From Zeus faber (Eukaryota > Chordata > Actinopteri > Zeiformes > Zeidae), in assembly GCA_960531495.1 (NCBI GenBank), contig CAUIJY010000075.1, positions 1,612,001 to 1,676,000 of the forward strand: 64,000 nucleotides of DNA. Reading direction: 5' to 3'. Numbering within the stretch: position 1 is the stretch's first letter; the number at the start of each line of letters is the position of its first letter. Made by a program: the position numbers and the translations under genes. Below the pieces are notes generated by a model that was not told where the DNA came from, did no database searches, and saw nothing but the letters and a program-made list of their open reading frames with translations. Positions 24,187-36,664 of this stretch are shown here, piece after piece.

Positions 24187-26990
24187 TTAATTATTTTATT
24201 CATTCTTTCTTTCAGTCTTTCAATCTTTCTTTAAATCTTTCTTTCAATCTTTCTTTCAATCTATCAATCTTTCAATTTTTCTTTCATTCTTTCTTTCAAT
24301 CTTTATTACTTTCAATCTTTCTTTCAATCTTTCTTACATTCATTCTCTCTTTCTTTCAATATTTCTTTCAATCTTTCAATCTTTCTTTCATTCTTTCATT
24401 CTTTCTTTCAACCGTTCTTTCATTCTTTCTTTCAATCTTTCAATCTTTCATTCTTTCTTTCAGTCTTTCAACCTTTCTTAAAATCTTTCTTTCAATCTTT
24501 CTTTCAAGCTTTCAATCTTTCTTTCAATCTTTCTTTCAATCATTCAATCTTTCAATCTTTCTTTCTTTCAATCTTTCTTTCTATCTTTCTTTTAGTCTTT
24601 CTTTCAATCTTTCAATTTTTCAATCTATCTTTCATTCTTTCTTTTTATCTTTCAATCTTTCTTTCATTGTTTCTTTCAATCTTTCTATCATTCTTTCATT
24701 CTTTCTTTCAATCGTTCTTTCATTCTTTCTTTCAATCTTTCAGTCTTTCTTTCAGTCTTTCAACCTTTCTTAAAATCTTTCTTTCAATCTATCTTTCAAG
24801 CTTTCAATCTTTCTGTCAATCTTTCTTTCAATCATTCAATCTTTCAATCTTTCTTTCTTTCAATCTTTCTTTCTATCTTTCTTTCAATCTTTCTTTCAAT
24901 CTTTCTTTCATTCTTGATTTCAATCTTTGTTTCATTCTTTCTTTCAATCTTTCTTTCAATCTTTCAATTTTTCAATCTTTCTTTCATTCCTTCTTTTAAT
25001 CTTTCAATCTTTCTTTCATTCTTTCTTAAAATATGTCAATCTTAAAATCTTTCTTTCAATCTTTCTTTCTTTCAATCTTTCTTTCAATCTTTTTTTCAAT
25101 CTTTCTTTCAATCTTTCAATCTTTCTTTCAATATTTCTTTCAATCTTTCTTACTTTCATTCCTTCTTTCAATCTTTCTTTCAATATTTCTTTCAATCTTT
25201 CTTACTTTCATTCCTTCTTTCAATCTTTCTTTCATTCTTTCTTTCAATCTTTCTTACTTTCAATCTTTCTTTCTTTCATTATTTCTTTCAATCTTTCAAT
25301 CTTTCTTTCAATCTTTCTTTCATTCTTTCTTTCAGTCGTTCATTCTTTCTTTCAATCTTTCTTTCAATCTTTCAATCTTCCATCTTTCAATCTATCTTTC
25401 AGTCTTTCTTTCAATCATTCAATCTTTCAATCTTTCTTTCAATCTTTCTTTCTTTCAATCGTTCTTTCAATCTTTCTTTCATTCTTTCCTTCAGTCTTTC
25501 AATCTTTGTTTCAATCTTTCTTTCAAACTTTCTTTTTTTCAATCCTTCTTTCAATATTTCTTTCATTCTTTCTTTCAATCTTTCTTTCAAACTTTCTTTT
25601 TTTCAATCCTTCTTTCAATATTTCTTTCATTCTTTCTTTCAATCTTTCTTTCAATCTTTCAATCTTTCTTTCAATATTTCTTTCAATCTTTCTTACTTTC
25701 AATCTTTCTTTCTTTAAATCTTTCTTTCAATCTTTCTTTCAAACTTTCAATCTTTATTTCAATCTTTCAATCTTTCAATCTTTCTTTCATTCTTTCCATC
25801 AATCTTTTTTTCAATCTTTCAATCTTTCTTTCAATATTTCTTTCAATCTTTCTTTCATTCTTTCCATCAATCTTTATTTCAATCTTTCAATCTTTCTTTC
25901 AAACTTTCAATCTTTATTTCAATCTTTCAATATTTTCAATCTTTCTTTCAATCTTTCTTTCAATCTTTCAATCTTTCTTTCATTATTTCTTTCAATATGT
26001 CAATCTTTCAATCTTTCTTTCATTCGTTCTTTCAAACTTTCAATCTTTCTTTCAATCTTTCAATCTTTCATTCTTTCTTTCAATCGTTCTTTCATTCTTT
26101 CTTTCAATTTTTCATTCTTTCTTTCAATCTTTCAATTTTTCATTCTTTCTTTCAATCTTTCAATCTTTCTTTCAATCTTTCTTTCTTTCAATCTTTCTTT
26201 TATTCTTTGCTTCAGTCTTTCAATCTTTATTTCAATCTTTCAATCTTTCAATCTTTCTTTCATTCTTTCCATCAATCTTTTTTTCAATCTTTTAATCTTT
26301 CTTTCAATATTTCTTTCAATCTTTCTTTCAAACTTTCAATCTTTATTTCAATCTTTCAATCATTCAATCTTTCTTTCAATCTTTCTTTCAATCTTTCAAT
26401 CTTTCTTTCATTATTTCTTTCAATATGTCAATCTTTCAATCTTTCTTTCATTCGTTCTTTCAATCTTTCAATCTTTCTTTCAATCTTTCAATCTTTCATT
26501 CTCTCTTTCTTTCAATATTTCTTTCAATCTTTCAATCTTTCAATCTTTCTTTCATTCTTTCATTCTTTCTTTCAATCGTTCTTTCATTCTTTCTTTCAAT
26601 TTTTCATTCTTTCTTTCAATCTTTCAATCTTTCTTTCAATCTTTCTTTCATTCTTTCTTTCAATCTTTCTTTCAATCTTTCAATCTTTCTTTCAATATTT
26701 CTTTCAATCTTTCTTACTTTCAATCTTTCTCTCTTCAAATCTTTCTTTCAATCTTTCTTTCAAACTTTCAATCAATATTTCAATCTTTCAATCTTTCAAT
26801 CTTTCTTTCATTCTTTCTATCAATCTTTCTTTCAATCTTTCAATCATTCTTTCAATATTTCTTTCAATCTTTCTTTCTTTAAATCTTTCTTTCAATCTTT
26901 CTTTCAAACATTCAATCATTCTTTCAATCTTTCAATTTTTCTTTCATTCTTTCTTTCAATCTTTCTTTCATTCTTTCTTTCAATCTTTCT
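24187..26990. repeat. P unit 3 (about 2.8 kb)
   Basis: Tracks P unit 2 at offsets of about 2,719 (24667 against 21948, 25033 against 22314) rising to about 2,770 (25995 against 23225, 26424 against 23655). Near 25.1-25.3 kb it differs locally, with a repeated TTACTTTCATTCCTTC word. After about 26640 it runs into a TTCTCTCTTCAAATC variant and then the S0 junction. Confidence 0.7.
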
Positions 26991-28053
26991 AACTTTCAAT
27001 TTTTCTATCTTTCAATATTTCTTCCAATCTTTCAATCTTTCTTTTGTTATTTCTTTCAATCTTTCTTTCTTTCAATCTTTCTTTCATCTATCTTTCCATC
27101 TTTCTTTCATTCTTTCTTTCAATCTTTCTTTTTTCAATCTTTCTTGCAATCTTTCTTTCAATTGTTTAATCTATCAATCTTTCTTTCATTCTTTCTTTCA
27201 ATATTTCAATCTTTCAATCTTTCTTTCATTCTTTCTTTCAATCTTTCAATCTTGCTTTCAATCTTTCTTACTTTCAATTTTTCTATCTTTCAATATTTCT
27301 TCCAATCGTTCAATCTTTCTTTCATTATTTCTTTCAATCTTTCTTTCTTTCAATCTTTCTTTCCAACTTTCTTTCAATCTTTCTTTCATTCTTTCTTTCA
27401 ATATTTCTTTTTTCAATCTTTCTTTCATTCTTTCTTTCAATCTTTCTTTCATTCTTTCTTTCAATATTTCTTTCTTTCAATCTTTCTTTCAATCTTTCTT
27501 TCATTCTTTCCTTCAGTCGTTCAATCTTTCTTTCAATCTTTCTTTTTTTCAATCTTTCTTTCAATCTTTCTTTCATCCTTTCTTTCAATCTTTCGTTCAA
27601 TATTTCTTTCAATCTTTCTTACTTTCAATCTTTCTTTGTTTAAATCTTTCTTTCAATCTTTCTTTCAAACTTTCAATCATTATTTCAATCTTTCATTCTT
27701 TCCATCTTTCTTGCAATCTTTCTTTCAATTGTTTAATCTTTCAATGTTTCTTTCATTCTTTCTTTCAGTCTATCAATCTTTTTTTAAATCTTTCTTTCAT
27801 TCTTTCTTTAAATCTTTCTGTCCGTCATTCTTTCTTTCAGTCTTTCTTTCAATCATTCAATCTTTCAATCTTTCTGTCTTTCAATCTTTCTTTCAATCTT
27901 TCTTTCATTCTTTATTTCAATCTTTGTTTCATTTTTTCTTTCAATCTTTCTTTCAATCTTTCTTTCTTTCTTTAAATCTTTCTTTCAATCTGCCTTTCAT
28001 TCTTTCTTTCAGTCTTTCAATCTTTCTTTAAATCTTTCTTTCAATCTTTCTTT

Positions 28054-29122
28054 CAAACTTTCAATCTTTATTTCAAACTTTCAATCTTTATTTCAATCTT
28101 TCAATCTTTCAATCTTTCTTTCAATCTTTCAATTTTTCTTTCATTCTTTCTTTCAATATTTCAATCTTTCATTCTTTCTTTCATTCTTTCTTTAAATCTT
28201 TCAATCTTTCTTTCATTCTTTCTTTCAATCTATCTTACTTTCAATCTTTCTTTCTTTCAATATTTCTTCCAATCGTTCAATCTTTCTTTCATTCTTTCTT
28301 TCAATCTTTATTTTGTTATTTCTTTCAATCTTTCTTTCTTTCCATCTTTCTTTCAATCTTTCTTTTATTCTTTCTTTCAATCTTTCTTTTTTCAATCTTT
28401 CTTGCAATCTTTCTTTCAATTGTTTAATCGTTCAATCTTTCTTTCATTCTTTCTTTCAATCTTTCTTTCATTCTTTCTTTCAATCTTTCTGTCTGTCAAT
28501 CTGTCTTTCAGTCTTTCTTTCAATCATTCAATCTTTCAATCTTTCCTTCAATATTTCTTTCTTTCAATCTTTCTTTCAATCTTTCTTTCAAACTTTCAAT
28601 CTTTATTTCAAACTTTCAATCTTTATTTCAATCTTTCAATCTTTCAATCTTTCTTTCAATCTTTCAATCTTTCTTTCATTCTTTCTTTCAATATTTCAAT
28701 CTTTCATTCTTTCTTTCATTCTTTCTTTAAATCTTTCAATCTTTCTTTCATTCTTTCTTTCAATCTATCTTACTTTCAATCTTTCTTTCTTTCAATATTT
28801 CTTCCAATCGTTCAATCTTTCTTTCATTCTTTCTTTCAATCTTTATTTTGTTATTTCTTTCAATCTTTCTTTCTTTCCATCTTTCTTTCAATCTTTCTTT
28901 TATTCTTTCTTTCAAACTTTCTTTTTTCAATCTTTCTTGCAATCTTTCTTTCAATTGTTTAATCGTTCAATCTTTCTTTCATTCTTTCTTTCAATCTTTC
29001 TTTCATTCTTTCTTTCAATCTTTCTGTCTGTCAATCTGTCTTTCAGTCTTTCTTTCAATCATTCAATCTTTCAATCTTTCCTTCAATATTTCTTTCTTTC
29101 AATCTTTCTTTCAATCTTTCTT
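28054..29122. repeat. XA pair in S0 (535-bp tandem)
   Basis: CAAACTT words at 28054 and 28589 are 535 apart, as are TTATTTTGTTATTTC words at 28312 and 28847. Each unit also carries TTTAATCGTTC and TCTGTCTGTCAATCTGTC. The pair recurs at 48561 (523 apart) and 61526 (535 apart). Confidence 0.8.
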
Positions 29123-30384
29123 TCATTCTTTCCTTCAGTCATTCAATCTTTCTTTCAATCTTTCTTTTTTTCAATCTTTCTTTCAATCTTTCTTTCATCC
29201 TTTCTTTCAATCTTTCGTTCAATATTTCTTTCAATCTTTCTTACTTTCAATCTTTCTTTGTTTAAATCTTTCTTTCAATCTTTCTTTCAAACTTTCAATC
29301 ATTATTTCAATCTTTCATTCTTTCAATCTTTCTTTCAATCTTTCTTTCAATCTTTCAATCTTTTTTTCAATCTTTCTTTCATCCTTTCTTTCAATCTTTC
29401 GTTCAATATTTCTTTCAATCTTTCTTACTTTCAATCTTTCTTTGTTCAAATCTTTCTTTCAATCTTTCTTTCAAACTTTCAATCATTATTTCAATCTTTC
29501 ATTCTTTCCATCTTTCTTGCGATCTTTCTTTCAATTGTTTAATCTTTCAATATTTCTTTCATTCTTTCTTTCAGTCTTTCAATCTTTTTTTCAATCTTTC
29601 TTTCAATCTTTCTTTCAATCTTTCTGTCCGTTATTCTTTCTTTCAGTCTTTCTTTCAATCATTCAATCTTTAATCTTTCTTTCTTTCAATCTTTCTTTCA
29701 ATCTTTCTTTCATTCTTTATTTCAATCTTTGTTTCATTCTTTCTTTCAATCTTTCTTTCAATCTTTCTTTCAATCTTTCTTTCTTTCTTTAAATCTTTCT
29801 TTCAATCTTTCTTTCAAACTTTCAATCATTATTTCAATCTTTCTTTCAATCTTACTTTCAATCTTTCAATCTTTCTTTCATTCTTTCTTTCAATATTTCA
29901 ATCTTTCAATATTTCTTTCATTCTTTCTTGCAATCTTTCAATCTTTCTTTCATTCTTTCTTTCAATCTTTCTTACTTTCAATCTTTCTTTCAATCTGCCT
30001 TTCATTCTTTCTTTCAGTCTTTCAATATTTCTTTAAATCTTTCTTTCAATCTTTCTTTCAAACTTTCAATCTTTATTTCAATATTTCAATCTTTCAATCT
30101 TTCGTTCAATCTTTCAATCTATCTTTCATTCTTTCTTTCAATATTTCAATGTTTCAATCTTTCTTTCATTCTTTATTTAAATCTTTCAATCTTTCTTTCA
30201 TTCTTTCTTTCAATCTATCTTACTTTCAATCTATCTTTCCTTCAATATTTCTTCCAATCGTTCAATCTTTCTTTTGTTATTTCTTTCAATCTTTCTTTCA
30301 ATATTTCTTTCAATCTTTCTTTCTTTAAATCTTTCTTTCAATCTTTCTTTCAATCTTTCAATCTTTCTTTCATTATTTCTTTCA
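29123..30384. repeat. XB stretch in S0
   Basis: Marked by private words TTGCGATC (29518) and CTGTCCGTTATTC (29624), which recur at 50012 and 50119 and again at 62928 and 63012. CAATTG lies at 29532. A one-base difference near 29671 (CTTTAATC here, CTTTTAATC at 50.16 kb) is one of the few length changes that is not a multiple of four. Confidence 0.75.
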
Positions 30385-31338
30385 ATATGTAAATCTTTCA
30401 ATCTTTCTTTCAATCTTTCTTTCTTTCAATCTTTCTTTCAAACTTTCTTTCAATCTTTCTTTCATTCTTTCCTTCAGTCTTTCAATCTTTCTTTCAATCT
30501 TTCTTTCAATCTTTCTTTTTTTCAATCTTTCTTTCAATCTTTCTTTCATTCTTTCTTTCAATCTTTCTTTCAATCTTTCAATCTTTCTTTCAATATTTCT
30601 TTCAATCTTTCTTACTTTCAATCTTTCTTTCTTTAAATCTTTCTTTCAATCTTTCTTTCAAACTTTCAATCATTATTTAAATCTTTCAATCTTTCAATCT
30701 TTCTTTCAATATTTCTTTCAATCTTTCTTTCAATATTTCTTTCAATCTTTCTTTCTTTCAATCTTTCTTTCAATATTTCTTTCATTCCTTCTTTCAATCT
30801 TTCTTTCAATTTTTCTTTCAATCTTTCTTTTTTCAATCTTTCGTTCAATCTTTCTTTCATTTTTTCTTTCAATCTTTCTTACTTTCAATCTTTCTTTCTT
30901 TCATTACTTCTTTCAATCTTTCAATCTTTCTTTCAATCTTTCTTTCATTCTTTCTTTCAGTCTTTCAATCTTTCTTTCAAACTTTCAATCTTTCTTTCAA
31001 TCTTTCAGTCGTTCATTCTTTCTTTAAATCTTTCTTTAAATCTTTCTTTCAAACATTCAATCTTTCTTTCAATCTTTCAATCTTTCAATCTTTCTTTCAA
31101 TCTTTCTTTCAATCTTTCAATATTTCTTTCATTCTATCTTTCAATATTTCAATCTTTCAATCTTCTTTTCATTCTTCTTTCAATCTTTCAATCTTTCTTT
31201 CATTCTTTCTTTCAATCTTTCTTACTTTCAATTTTTCTATCTTTCAATATTTCTTCCAATCTTTCAATCTTTCTTTCTTTAAATCTTTCTTTCAATCTTT
31301 CTTTCAATCTTTCAATCTTTCTTTCATTATTTCTTTCA
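30385..31338. repeat. ~930-bp unit U1 (954 bp)
   Basis: Runs from one ATATGTAAATC tag (30385) to the next (31339). Inside, in order, are TTCCTTCAGTC, a TTTTTTTCAATC run, AATCATTATTTAAATC, TTTTTTCAATCTTTCGTTC, TTCATTACTTC, CAGTCGTTC, TTCATTCTATC, CAATCTTCTTTTCATTC and TTTTTCTATC. Longer than its neighbours partly because an AATATTTC word with its spacer is doubled. Confidence 0.85.
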
Positions 31339-32268
31339 ATATGTAAATCTTTCAATCTTTCTTTCAATCTTTCTTTCTTTCAATCTTTCTTTCAATCTTT
31401 CTTCTAATCTTTCTTTCATTCTTTCCTTCAGTATTTCAATCTTTCTTTCAATCTTTCTTTCAATCTTTCTTTTTTTCAATCTTTCTTTCAATCTTTCTTT
31501 CATTCTTTCTTTCAATCTTTCTTTCAATCTTTCAATCTTTCTTTCAATATTTCTTTCAATCTTTCTTACTTTCAATCTTTCTTTCTTTAAATCTTTCTTT
31601 CAATCTTTCTTTCAAACTTTCAATCATTATTTAAATCTTTCAATCTTTCAATCTTTCTTTCAATATTTCTTTCAATCTTTCTTTCTTTCAATCTTTCTTC
31701 CAATATTTCTTTCATTCCTTCTTTCAATCTTTCTTTCAATTTTTCTTTCAATCTTTCTTTTTTCAATCTTTCGTTCAATCTTTCTTTCATTCTTTCTTTC
31801 AATCTTTCTTACTTTCAATCTTTCTTTCTTTCATTACTTCTTTCAATCTTTCAATCTTTCTTTCAATCTTTCTTTCATTCTTTCTTTCAGTCTTTCAATC
31901 TTTCTTTCAAACTTTCAATCTTTCTTTCAATCTTTCAGTCGTTCATTCTTTCTTTAAATCTTTCTTTAAATCTTTCTTTCAAACATTCAATCTTTCTTTC
32001 AATCTTTCAATCTTTCAATCTTTCTTTCAATCTTTCTTTCAATCTTTCAATATTTCTTTCATTCTATCTTTCAATATTTCAATCTTTCAATCTTCTTTTC
32101 ATTCTTCTTTCAATCTTTCAATCTTTCTTTCATTCTTTCTTTCAATCTTTCTTACTTTCAATTTTTCTATCTTTCAATATTTCTTCCAATCTTTCAATCT
32201 TTCTTTCTTTAAATCTTTCTTTCAATCTTTCTTTCAATCTTTCAATCTTTCTTTCATTATTTCTTTCA
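31339..32268. repeat. ~930-bp unit U2 (930 bp)
   Basis: Same tag order as U1. Private changes are TTCTTCTAATC and TTCTTCCAATATTTC. Both recur in the unit at 51811, which shows that the two are corresponding copies. Confidence 0.85.
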
Positions 32269-33186
32269 ATATGTAAATCTTTCAATCTTTCTTTCAATCT
32301 TTCTTTCTTTCAATCTTTCTTTCAATCTTTCTTTCAATCTTTCTTTCATTCTTTCCTTCAGTCTTTCAATCTTTCTTTCAATCTTTCTTTCAATCTTTTT
32401 TTTTTTCAATCTTTCTTTCAATCTTTCTTTCATTCTTTCTTTCAATCTTTCTTTCAATCTTTCAATCTTTCTTTCAATATTTCTTTCAATCTTTCTTACT
32501 TTCAATCTTTCTTTCTTTGAATCTTTCTTTCAAACTTTCAATCATTATTTAAATCTTTCAATCTTTCAATCTTTCTTTCAATATTTCTTTCAATCTTTCT
32601 TTCTTTCAATCTTTCTTTCAATATTTCTTTCATTCCTTCTTTCAATCTTTCTTTCAATTTTTCTTTCAATCTTTCTTTTTTCAATCTTTCGTTCAATCTT
32701 TCTTTCATTCTTTCTTTCAATCTTTCTTACTTTCAATCTTTCTTTCTTTCATTACTTCTTTCAATCTTTCAATCTTTCTTTCAATCTTTCTTTCATTCTT
32801 TCTTTCAGTTTTTCAATCTTTCTTTCAAACTTTCAATCTTTCTTTCAATCTTTCAGTCGTTCAATCTTTCTTTAAATCTTTCTTTAAATCTTTCTTTCAA
32901 ACATTCAATCTTTCTTTCAATCTTTCAATCTTTCAATCTTTTTTTCAATCTTTCTTTCAATCTTTCAATATTTCTTTCATTCTATCTTTCAATATTTCAA
33001 TCTTTCAATCTTCTTTTCATTCTTCTTTCAATCTTTCAATCTTTCTTTCATTCTTTCTTTCAATCTTTCTTACTTTCAATTTTTCTATCTTTCAATATTT
33101 CTTCCAATCTTTCAATCTTTCTTTCTTTAAATCTTTCTTTCAATCTTTCTTTCAATCTTTCAATCTTTCTTTCATTATTTCTTTCA
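32269..33186. repeat. ~930-bp unit U3 (918 bp)
   Basis: Same tag order. Private changes include CTTTGAATC (32517) and CAGTCGTTCAATC. It corresponds to the unit at 52733 and, in its right part, to 35838-36664 at an offset of 3,478. Confidence 0.85.
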
Positions 33187-33958
33187 ATATGTAAATCTTT
33201 CAATCTTTCTTTCAATCTTTCTTTCTTTCAATCTTTCTTTCAATCTTTCTTTCAATCTTTCTTTCATTCTTTCTTTCAGTCTTTCAATCTTTCTTTCAAT
33301 CTTTCTTTCAATCTTTCTTTTTTTCAATCTTTCTTTCATTCTTTCTTTCAATCTTTCTTTCAATCTTTCAATCTTTCTTTCAATATTTCTTTCAATCTTT
33401 CTTACTTTCAATCTTTATTTCTTTAAATCTTTCTTTCAATCTTTCTTTCAAACTTTCAATCATTATTTAAATCTTTCAATCTTTCAATCTTTCTTTCAAT
33501 ATTTCTTTCAATCTTTCTTTCTTTCAATCTTTCTTTCAATATTTCTTTCATTCCTTCTTTCAATCTTTCTTTCAATTTTTCTTTCAATCTTTCTTTTTTC
33601 AATCTTTCGTTCAATCTTTCTTTCATTCTTTCTTTCAATCTTTCTTACTTTCAATCTTTCTTTCTTTCATTACTTCTTTCAATCTTTCAATCTTTCTTTC
33701 AATCTTTCTTTCATTCTTTCTTTCAGTCTTTCAATCTTTCTTTCAAACATTCAATCTTTCTTTCAATCTTTCAATCTTTCAATCTTTCTTTCAATCTTTC
33801 AATATTTCTTTCATTCTATCTTTCAATATTTCAATCTTTCAATCTTCTTTTCATTCTTCTTTCAATCTTTCAATCTTTCTTTCATTCTTTCTTTCAATCT
33901 TTCTTACTTTCAATTTTTCTATCTTTCAATATTTCTTCCAATCTTTCAATCTTTCTTT
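33187..33958. repeat. ~930-bp unit U4, cut at 772 bp
   Basis: Follows the unit order but lacks the CAGTCGTTC stretch and ends where CTTTTGTTATTTC replaces CTTTCTTTAAATC. The same cut appears at 37436 (772 bp), 41310 and 54410 (760 bp), so the junction is inherited, not independent. Confidence 0.85.
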
Positions 33959-35837
33959 TGTTATTTCTTTCAATCTTTCTTTCTTTCAATCTTTCTTTCA
34001 TCTATCTTTCAATCTTTCTTTAATTCTTTCTTTCAATCTTTCTTTTTTCAATCTTTCTTGCAATCTTTCTTTCAATTGTTTAATCTATCAATCTTTCTTT
34101 CATTCTTTCTTTCAATATTTCAATCTTCCAATCTTTCTTTCATTCTTTCTTTCAATCTTTCAATCTTGCTTTCATTCTTTCTTACTTTCAATTTTTCCAT
34201 CTTTCAATATTTCTTCCAATCGTTCAATCTTTATTTCATTATTTCTTTCAATCTTTCTTTCTTTCAATCTTTCTTTCCAGCTTTTTTCAATCTTTCTTTC
34301 ATTCTTTCTTTCAATCTTTCAATATTTCTTTCATTCATTCTTTCAATCTTTCTTACTTTCAATTTTTCTATCTTTCATTATTTCTTTCAATCTTTTTTTT
34401 GTTATTTCTTTCAATCTTTATTTCTTTCAATCTTGCTTTCCATCTTTCTTGCAATCTTTCTTTCAATTGTTTAATCTTTCAATGTTTCTTTCATTCTTTC
34501 TTTCAGTCTTTCAATCTTTTTTTCATACTTTCATTCTTTCATTCAATCTTTCTGTCCGTCATTCTTTCTTTCAGTCTTTCTTTCAATCATTCAATCTTTC
34601 TTTCTTTCAATCTTTCTTTCAATCTTTGTTTCATTCTTTCTTTCAATCTTTCTTTCAATCTTTCTTTCTTTCTTTAAATCTTTCTTTCAATCTTTCTTTC
34701 AAACTTTCAATCTTTCTTTCAAACTTTCAATCTTTCTTTCAATCTTTCTTTCAATCTTTCAATCTTTCTTTCATTCTTTCTTTCAATATTTCAATTTTTC
34801 AATATTTCTTTCATTCTTTCTTGCAATCTTTCAATCTTTCTTTCATTCTTTCTTTCAATCTATCTTACTTTCAATCTTACTTTCTTTCATTCTTTCTTTC
34901 AATCTTTCTTTTGTTATTTCTTTCAATCTTTCTTTCTTTCCATCTTTCTTTCAATCTTTCTTTTTTCAATCTTTCTTGCAATCTTTCTTCCAATTGTTTA
35001 ATCTTTCAATCTTTCTTTCATTCTTTCTTTCAATCTTTCTGTCTGTCAATCTTTCTTTCAGTCTTTCTTTCAATCATTCAATCTTTCAATCTTTCCTTCA
35101 ATATTTCTTTCTTTCAATCTTTCTTTCAATCTTTCTTTCATTCTTTCCTTCAGTCGTTCAATCTTTATTTCAATCTTTCTTTTTTCAATCTTTCTTTCAA
35201 TCTTTCTTTCAATCTTTCTTTCATTCTTTTCTTCAGTCGTTCAATCTTTCTTTCAATCTTTCTTTTTTTCAATCTTTCTTTCAATCTTTCTTTCATCCTT
35301 TCTTTCAATCTTTCGTTCAATATTTCTTTCAATCTTTCTTACTTTCAATCTTTCTTTGTTTAAATCTTTCATTCAATCTTTCTTTCAAACTTTCAATCAT
35401 TATTTCAATCTTTCATTCTTTCCATCTTTCTTGCAATCTTTCTTTCAATTATTTAATCTTTCAATGTTTCTTTCATTCTTTCTTTCAGTCTTTCTGTCCG
35501 TCATTCTTTCTTTCAGTCTTTCTTTCTTTCAATCTTTCTTTAAATCTTTCTTTCATTCTTTATTTCAATCTTTGTTTCATTCTTTCATTCAATCTTTCTT
35601 TTAATCTTTCTTTCAATCTTTCTTTCTTTCTTTAAATATTTCTTTCAATCTTTCTTTCAAACTTTCAATCTTTATTTCAATCTTTCAATCTTTCTTTCAA
35701 TATTTCAATCTTTCTTTCATTCTTTCTTTCATTATTTCAATCTTTCAATATTTCTTTCATTCTTTCTTTCAATCTTTCTTACTTTCAATTTTTCTATCTT
35801 TCAATATTTCTTCCAATCTTTCAATCTTTCTTTTGTT

Positions 35838-36664
35838 ATTCTTTCAATCTTTCTTTCTTTCAATCTTTCTTTCCATCTTTTTTTCAATCTTTCTTTCAAT
35901 CTTTCTTTCATTCTTTCTTTCAATCTTTCTTTCAATCTTTCAATCTTTCTTTCAATATTTCTTTCAATCTTTCTTACTTTCAATCTTTCTTTCTTTCAAT
36001 CTTTCTTTCAAACTTTCAATCATTATTTAAATCTTTCAATCTTTCAATCTTTCTTTCAATATTTCTTTCAATCTTTCTTTCTTTCAATCTTTCTTTCAAT
36101 ATTTCTTTCATTCCTTCTTTCAATCTTTCTTTCAATTTTTCTTTCAATCTTTCTTTTTTCAATCTTTCGTTCAATCTTTCTTTCATTCTTTCTTTCAATC
36201 TTTCTTACTTTCAATCTTTCTTTCTTTCATTACTTCTTTCAATCTTTCAATCTTTCTTTCAATCTTTCTTTCATTCTTTCTTTCAGTTTTTCAATCTTTC
36301 TTTCAAACTTTCAATCTTTCTTTCAATCTTTCAGTCGTTCAATCTTTCTTTAAATCTTTCTTTAAATCTTTCTTTCAAACATTCAATCTTTCTTTCAATC
36401 TTTCAATCTTTCAATCTTTTTTTCAATCTTTCTTTCAATCTTTCAATATTTCTTTCATTCTATCTTTCAATATTTCAATCTTTCAATCTTCTTTTCATTC
36501 TTCTTTCAATCTTTCAATCTTTCTTTCATTCTTTCTTTCAATCTTTCTTACTTTCAATTTTTCTATCTTTCAATATTTCTTCCAATCTTTCAATCTTTCT
36601 TTCTTTAAATCTTTCTTTCAATCTTTCTTTCAATCTTTCAATCTTTCTTTCATTATTTCTTTCA
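35838..36664. repeat. ~930-bp unit in S1, left end joined to Y
   Basis: Entered from TTTTGTTATTC (35834) and TTTCCATCTTTTTTTC, after which it follows U3 at an offset of 3,478 from about 36.0 kb. The first ~100 bases of a normal unit are replaced. Confidence 0.75.

Larger units (their letters stand above)
19141..27044. repeat. Domain D4, P-type satellite
   Basis: Marked by AATATGTCAATC, TTTAATTATTTTATTC, AACCTTTCTTAAAATC, TCTTCCATCTTTC and AAGCTT (20222, 21787, 22079, 24506, 24798). CAATTG was not seen. The first 770 bases hold a small ~53-base duplication (about 19145-19240, AATAATTTC tag) and TTCTATAAATC words near 19608, 19689 and 19853. Three larger P units follow. Long open frames, including 819 codons at 22314-24773, are the repeat read in phase. 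Confidence 0.8.
27045..33958. repeat. Segment S0 of the right-hand higher-order array
   Basis: Opens with TGTTATTTC at 27045, then TTTCATCTATC, TTGCAATC, CAATTG (27159) and TTTAATCTATCAATC, the same order as at 33959, 37437, 41311 and 54411. It then carries the module shared with 3359-3541, an XA pair (28054), an XB stretch (29123-30384) and an array of ~930-bp units. From about 28.0 to 33.96 kb it matches 48.5-54.4 kb at offsets of 20,507 falling to 20,484. Confidence 0.8.

Noticed and set aside
22314-24773. Long + strand open frame of 819 codons, and many others on + (Phe/Ser/Leu/Asn/Gln-rich)
   Set aside because: The translation is the monomer read in frame (FFQS, FLSI, SFNL). Stops are avoided because the 12-mer has none on +, starts fall at chance ATG from TTTCAATG or AATATG variants, overlapping frames are equally long, and no domain or signal pattern stands apart from the repeat.
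3561-27044. Transposon or retroelement insertion
   Set aside because: No terminal inverted repeats, LTRs, target-site duplications, poly(A) tails or transposase/reverse-transcriptase coding was seen. All interval sequence is the same satellite, so the D2-D4 interval is treated as satellite exchange or expansion.
30382-30621. - strand Lys/Glu/Arg-rich open frames (IERK and LKER repeats) resembling charged coiled coils
   Set aside because: They are the reverse complement of the same 12-mer, occur at the same place in every ~930-bp unit, and end wherever a word change introduces a stop. The apparent coiled coil is a product of codon periodicity.
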